Assembly (NCBI GenBank): GCA_945865705.1
Contig: CAMBEY010000123.1
Span: 1 to 8,258 of the forward strand
Origin: Candidatus Sulfopaludibacter sp. SbA3
GTDB taxonomy: Bacteria; Acidobacteriota; Terriglobia; 2-12-FULL-54-10
Reading direction: 5' to 3'
Length of the DNA: 8,258 bases
This document shows positions 5,205 to 8,258 of this stretch, piece by piece. How positions within the stretch are numbered: the first letter of the stretch is position 1; every line of letters starts with the position of its first letter. A program made the position numbers and the translations under genes. Below the pieces are notes generated by a model. It searched no databases. It was not told the origin of the DNA and saw nothing but the letters and a program-made list of their open reading frames with translations.

Positions 5205-7244
5205 TCAAAAGTCCATCTTTTCGATGAGCGTCGAGAGTTGCGCTTCCAGTGTTACCTTGCGCTGCTGCGCGGCGGAGATGCGGTCGCGCAGCGTGGCGAT
5301 CTGCGCCTCCTGAGCGGCGAGCTGCTTGGAATAATTCTGCACCTGCAACTCCTGCCCCGCGACGCGGTTCAGGCTGTTGATGTTCTCGCGCAGACGGCCC
5401 TGATCCTGCACGATGGTGTTCAGTTGTTCCTGGGTGCGGCGCAGCTCGCCATCCACGCCGGCCACCAGCCGCTTCTGGTCGAGTATCTGCTGCAACTGCG
5501 CAATGGCCGTGGCGCTGAGGTTTTTGTTGGAAACGTAAGAGGCCAGCACGTCGGGCGTCACGCTGCTGATGGCCACGGAGCGGTCCAGGACGCGCTCTTC
5601 GTTGACGGCAAACTTCTCGGTGATGTTTGCCGCGACTTTCACTTCAAAGCGATAGGCGTCGGCAGTCTTCTCGGTCTCGGTCATGCCGACCAGGGTGTAG
5701 CCGCCGCGCTGCGGATGCTCGACAACGATGGTCTTCGGCTCGGCATCCACGTTGCGAATGGTGAAGGTTCTGGTTTCGGCGACGGCGGATTTAGTGGCCA
5801 TCACACCGCGGCGGACATGCACCTCGCGCACCACTTCGGCTTTCGAGTCAAACGCTGTGGTGATGCGCGTGCCAAGGTCCACGCTGTAGCTGATGAGCCG
5901 CTTGTCGCCCTCCTTCAGCGTTTCCACCAATGCCTCGCCCGCGTATCCACCGCCTTCATAGACGGTGATGGGGCCACCATCAAGCGTCTTGCCGGTGGAG
6001 TTGGTGATCTCCATCGAGTGCAGCGGATTTTGCCCGCCGCCATCGCGGAACACGACGAGTTTGCGCGCGGTGATGTCCTGCTGGAGAAACGGCAGCATGG
6101 CGGATTCGTTTTTACGCACGGTTACGGCGCTGCCAAAGCGGTACTCGAACAATTCGCCGAGTTCGCCGGCACTCGCCGTAGCCGCAAGCTCGCTCGGCGC
6201 GACGGAAACCATCTCGGACTCGGCGACCGCTCCCAATTCATCTCTCTCGCGTGAATCAGCAAGCATCTTGGACATTGCAGCCTGTGGCGCAGCCGCAAGA
6301 CGGCCAGCCATTCCCACGGCCTGATTCGCTCGTTTCTCTTCTACCGCGCCGCCATACACCACCGGCGCTTGCGCCATGGTCTGCTCGACGTCCGCGACTT
6401 GGCGACCGACGTAGCGCGGCTCGTACAAGCGGCTGATGAAGCTGATGGGGCGGCCCGAGACGAGCGACAACTGCACGCCGGTCCAGTCTTCGCCGGTGGT
6501 GTTGTCGACGATGGCCCAGCCTTCCAGCGTGGGCTTGGAGTTCGCTGTATTCGGATATATCAGGCGGTAGGACGACTTCCAGACCGGCATGGGAATCATA
6601 TAACTGGCGGTTACGTCACGGGCCGCACCGCCGGTGGAGTCAATATAGACGCTGCGCTTGTCGCGCGAGCGGGCTTGGTTCAGCGCGGCGAGGTAGTCGC
6701 CAAACTGCGTCTGGAGCTTCGAGTCGAGGAACTTCATGCCCGAGGCCGCAGTTAGGTCCACGTTGCGGAATTCACCGGTATCGAGCAACAGGGAGACTTG
6801 CTGCATCTCGGCGCGCTGTTCGCTGCGTTCGATGACACGCGCACCGATGATGGCACCGCGCACAGTTTCGCTGGCGAACTTCATTTCGATCTGCGCACCC
6901 TTCAGTTGATCGAGCACAGTGGTGATGGGCTGGCCTTCGCCGAGGCGGAAGGGAAACTCGGCGAGCTTGCGTTCAAGGGGCAGACTTGAGTCATAGCGCA
7001 GGCCGGTGATGCGCCCCTGCCCGGACTCTTGCAGGGTCAGCGACTTCAGCACGTCATTCATCTCCGAGGCGTTGAAGTCGAGCTGCGCGGACTCGCCCGC
7101 GTTGAGGCGTCCGACGCGTTGAAAGTATCCGATGCCATGCTTGAACAACACGACATGGCGTACAGGCAGTTCAGCAGCCTGCGCAGTGGTGGTCACCAAT
7201 AGCAATCCACAGACGGAAAGCCGTAGCCAGCGGTTGATGTTCAT
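5205..7244 (-). CDS. Exported DUF4139-like protein with C-terminal coiled coil
   Basis: The product has 679 residues. The ATG ending at 7244 is chosen because it begins a classical signal peptide (basic MNINR, hydrophobic 8-20, cleavage near AQAA at 21-24), with GGGGG 10 nt upstream; an open frame continues 62 codons further but looks non-coding. The mature N-terminus, VRHVVLFKHGIGYFQRVG (28-45), and the central SSYRLIYPNT and EGWAIVDNTTGEDWTGVQLSLVSGRPISF region (224-269) are the pattern I associate with DUF4139 proteins, often found as large exported beta-rich proteins. Residues 286-365 are an Ala/Glu-rich low-complexity linker, followed by a second beta-rich region (366-560). Residues 578-679 form a Gln-rich coiled coil, which suggests oligomerisation. 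The role is unknown; a periplasmic or cell-envelope location is inferred. Family assignment rests on recall of these motifs, not a search. Confidence 0.85.
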   Translation of the reverse strand: MNINRWLRLSVCGLLLVTTTAQAAELPVRHVVLFKHGIGYFQRVGRLNAGESAQLDFNASEMNDVLKSLTLQESGQGRITGLRYDSSLPLERKLAEFPFRLGEGQPITTVLDQLKGAQIEMKFASETVRGAIIGARVIERSEQRAEMQQVSLLLDTGEFRNVDLTAASGMKFLDSKLQTQFGDYLAALNQARSRDKRSVYIDSTGGAARDVTASYMIPMPVWKSSYRLIYPNTANSKPTLEGWAIVDNTTGEDWTGVQLSLVSGRPISFISRLYEPRYVGRQVADVEQTMAQAPVVYGGAVEEKRANQAVGMAGRLAAAPQAAMSKMLADSRERDELGAVAESEMVSVAPSELAATASAGELGELFEYRFGSAVTVRKNESAMLPFLQQDITARKLVVFRDGGGQNPLHSMEITNSTGKTLDGGPITVYEGGGYAGEALVETLKEGDKRLISYSVDLGTRITTAFDSKAEVVREVHVRRGVMATKSAVAETRTFTIRNVDAEPKTIVVEHPQRGGYTLVGMTETEKTADAYRFEVKVAANITEKFAVNEERVLDRSVAISSVTPDVLASYVSNKNLSATAIAQLQQILDQKRLVAGVDGELRRTQEQLNTIVQDQGRLRENINSLNRVAGQELQVQNYSKQLAAQEAQIATLRDRISAAQQRKVTLEAQLSTLIEKMDF

Positions 7245-7266
7245 GATGTGAATGCCCCCGATTGAA

Positions 7267-7272
7267 ATTATA
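7267..7272 (-). promoter_or_regulatory. Alternative -10 box for the DUF4139-like gene
   Basis: A perfect TATAAT reads on the minus strand 22 nt upstream of the ATG ending at 7244. The matching -35 position (about 7289-7295) is poor (TTTCGG or CTTTCG). If used, the leader would be only about 15 nt, just enough to hold the GGGGG ribosome-site candidate. It is weaker overall than the distal candidate at 7378-7405. Confidence 0.3.
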
Positions 7273-7377
7273 GACTCTTGCTTGGATGCCGAAAGAGACA
7301 TTGGGGTTGACGGCAGGCCAGAGTGCTTGGCTGGATACGTCCTCCATGTCATTCCGGGGGGATGACTTAGCAGGTCC

Positions 7378-7405
7378 ACAATAGTAGACACCAAATTGAG
7401 GTCAA
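7378..7405 (-). promoter_or_regulatory. Predicted leftward promoter for the DUF4139-like gene
   Basis: On the minus strand TTGACC (7405-7400) is followed after 16 nt by TATTGT (7383-7378). Transcription would start near 7371, leaving a leader of about 127 nt. The -35 box overlaps the -35 box of the rightward promoter at 7396-7424, so polymerase could probably not occupy both at once. This is a consensus match only. Confidence 0.4.
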
Positions 7406-7424
7406 GGTTCCAATTTGCTAGAAT
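7396..7424 (+). promoter_or_regulatory. Predicted sigma-70-type promoter for the CBS-domain gene
   Basis: TTGAGG (7396-7401), a 17-nt spacer and TAGAAT (7419-7424) form a near-consensus promoter. The start point would be near 7431, about 60 nt before the ATG at 7492. It is the best rightward promoter match in the 247-nt divergent intergenic region. Confidence 0.55.
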
Positions 7425-7491
7425 CTGCATGGTATTGAAATAAGTTGAGATAGTTTTTTCAGGTCGGAATGCCGGCGTGGAGCGGAGGGCA

Positions 7492-7941
7492 ATGACAGAT
7501 TCTACTAAGCGCGAAAATCAAAAGACCGTTGCGGAATACATGACCACCAATCCCACCACCATGGGACCCTCGCAAAACCTGCTGGAGGCCGCATTGCTGA
7601 TGCGAAGTTCCGGCTTCCGCCATATTCCCATCGTCAACGATGGCCAGCTTGTTGGCATATTGTCGGACCGCGATGTCGCCCGGCTGACGCCCTCCATGCT
7701 GCTGCCGCACTCAGCCAGCGAACATAATGACGTGATGGAACAGACTCTTATCGGTAAGGTGATGACTCGTGATCCGGCCACCACCGCTCCTGGGGCCAAA
7801 CTGGCCGAAGCAGCGGAGGCATTTGTAGTCGGCAAGCTGGGCAGCATGGCCGTGCTCGAAGACGGCAGCCTGGTGGGGATCATTACAGTGAGAGACATGC
7901 TAAGAGCATTTCATGACCATCTCACACAGAATGCCGCCTAA
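7492..7941 (+). CDS. Stand-alone two-CBS-domain protein
   Basis: This 149-residue soluble protein is a tandem CBS pair (Bateman module), a family that usually binds adenine nucleotides such as AMP, ATP or S-adenosylmethionine and transmits energy or metabolic state to partners. CBS1 spans about 13-66 (VAEYMTTNPTTMGPS through GILSDRDVAR) and CBS2 about 88-142 (GKVMTRDPATTAPG through GIITVRDMLR). The SDRD and TVRD motifs are the typical ribose and phosphate-contacting positions. No catalytic or DNA-binding domain is attached. The ATG at 7492 lies 3 nt after GGAGG, a short spacing; an in-frame GTG at 7477 would add five residues and is possible. The gene is transcribed alone and diverges from the DUF4139-like gene with an overlapping promoter region, so the two may be oppositely regulated. 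The ligand and partner cannot be told from sequence. Confidence 0.9.
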   Translation: MTDSTKRENQKTVAEYMTTNPTTMGPSQNLLEAALLMRSSGFRHIPIVNDGQLVGILSDRDVARLTPSMLLPHSASEHNDVMEQTLIGKVMTRDPATTAPGAKLAEAAEAFVVGKLGSMAVLEDGSLVGIITVRDMLRAFHDHLTQNAA

Positions 7942-8011
7942 GAGTCCGTTCAGCGCATCCTCCACACGAATCGCTCGCCCTCATTCTCTTAGCAGATCAG
8001 AAAGTCTCGGT

Positions 8012-8047
8012 AAAAAAATTTAAGGGGCTGGCATCGCTGCCAGCCCC
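8012..8047 (-). terminator. Intrinsic terminator oriented for minus-strand transcription
   Basis: A perfect 10-bp stem (8024-8033 with 8038-8047, loop TCGC) is followed, on the minus strand, by ttaaattttttta. On the plus strand the hairpin is followed by cccgaaagg with no T-run, so as a classical terminator it serves a leftward transcript entering from the right. It lies 82 nt beyond the CBS gene stop and could still weakly stop that transcript. Confidence 0.75.
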
Positions 8048-8060
8048 CCCGAAAGGTCAA

Positions 8061-8258
8061 TCAGAAGTTCGTCCCCCCGGCGTCCCTCCAAATCAGCCCT
8101 TCGTTCAACAAACTTAGAATAGGCGATGCCCAACAGGTTGACCATAGCACCCTGGTCTCAATTCTGAATGGGACCGCAGCCCTAGTAATACTAGGCCTAT
8201 CGGGTCTACCAATCAGCATGAACCCCACGGGCAGCATGAACCCCACGGGCAGCATGAA
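8061..8258 (-). CDS. Possible 3' end of a gene entering from the right (partial, doubtful)
   Basis: A minus-strand frame stays open from the window edge to a TGA at 8061-8063, 13 nt before the terminator hairpin, which is where a gene end would be expected. Translated, it gives tandem six-residue units (MLPVGF) at the edge, then a non-repetitive tail ending WRDAGGTNF. I do not recognise the family. Codon use (many AGG/AGA, ATT, CCT, CTA) differs from the GC-ending codons of the other genes, and the opposite strand is also open here, so this may be non-coding or acquired DNA. Only the terminator position favours it. Confidence 0.22.
   Translation of the reverse strand, partial: FMLPVGFMLPVGFMLIGRPDRPSITRAAVPFRIETRVLWSTCWASPILSLLNEGLIWRDAGGTNF
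8214..8258 (+). repeat. 18-nt tandem repeat running off the right edge
   Basis: The unit cagcatgaaccccacggg occurs at 8214-8231 and 8232-8249, and a third copy begins at 8250 and is cut by the window end. The copies are identical. The 18-nt period keeps any reading frame (six residues per unit), which fits either a repeat-containing protein or a simple minisatellite. Confidence 0.85.

Larger units (their letters stand above)
7942..8258. other. Intergenic or edge region without a confident gene
   Basis: These 317 nt after the CBS gene hold no convincing complete gene. They contain about 70 nt of unstructured sequence, an A/T-rich run with a strong hairpin (8012-8047), a stretch (8061-8213) open in one minus and one plus frame but with codon use unlike the neighbours, and an 18-nt tandem repeat cut by the window edge. 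I see no tRNA or other recognised RNA. Confidence 0.6.

Noticed and set aside
5091..6254. Plus-strand open frame of 387 codons across the C-terminal half of the DUF4139-like gene
   Set aside because: It lies opposite a well-supported coding region with a signal peptide and family motifs, starts within the inverted-repeat region, and its His/Gly/Val-rich translation shows no recognisable domain.
7245..7430. N-terminal extension of the DUF4139-like protein up to 7430
   Set aside because: The extension would bury a clear signal peptide 63 residues inside the protein and overlaps both predicted divergent promoters.
8053..8258. Plus-strand open frame through the right-edge repeat
   Set aside because: No ATG, GTG or TTG start with a ribosome site occurs before the repeats, and the nearby terminator points to transcription in the opposite direction.

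Overview
The window is bacterial chromosomal DNA with fairly high GC and dense genes. The mix of a long DUF4139-type exported protein, a CPA2 antiporter, a small two-CBS protein and a stand-alone membrane diguanylate cyclase would fit a soil bacterium such as an acidobacterium. That assignment is an impression from gene content, not a demonstrated result. There is no rRNA, tRNA, recognisable transposase or CRISPR array.

Layout. The left part (about 1-2336, + strand) holds two genes. The first (218-1330) encodes a long coiled-coil protein whose last 70 residues resemble a histidine-kinase dimerisation helix pair without the phospho-acceptor histidine. The second (1512-2336) encodes a two-helix membrane diguanylate cyclase with an intact GGDEF motif and I-site. 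It appears to have its own promoter, downstream of a 14-C homopolymer. This pair is bracketed by two near-identical 48-nt copies of a repeat (14-61 and 2539-2586). The right copy also forms a perfect 30-nt inverted repeat with 2412-2441, and three 19-nt tandem repeats lie inside the loop. This structure sits where the cyclase and the leftward HAD gene converge.

The centre (2589-7244) is read entirely on the minus strand. In transcription order it holds a secreted DUF4139-like protein with a C-terminal coiled coil, a 272-nt gap with a 35-nt inverted repeat and a nested hairpin, a CPA2 cation/proton antiporter, and a Cof-type HAD phosphatase. The phosphatase starts 4 nt after the antiporter stop, so those two are almost certainly co-transcribed.

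The right part (7245-8258) has a divergent promoter region in which the -35 elements for the two directions overlap, then a rightward two-CBS-domain protein (7492-7941). It ends with 317 nt holding a strong hairpin whose T-tract is correctly placed only for minus-strand transcription, followed by an 18-nt tandem repeat that runs off the window. A gene entering from the right on the minus strand is possible but weakly supported.

Functionally, the left pair looks like a signalling module (c-di-GMP synthesis beside a coiled-coil scaffold or pseudo-kinase), the antiporter-HAD pair like an ion homeostasis and housekeeping unit, and the CBS protein like an adenine-nucleotide sensor. I see no clear evidence of a wholly new system. 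The least ordinary items are the degenerate DHp-like coiled-coil protein beside the cyclase, the repeat-bracketed pair, and the repeat-grown insertion in the HAD protein.
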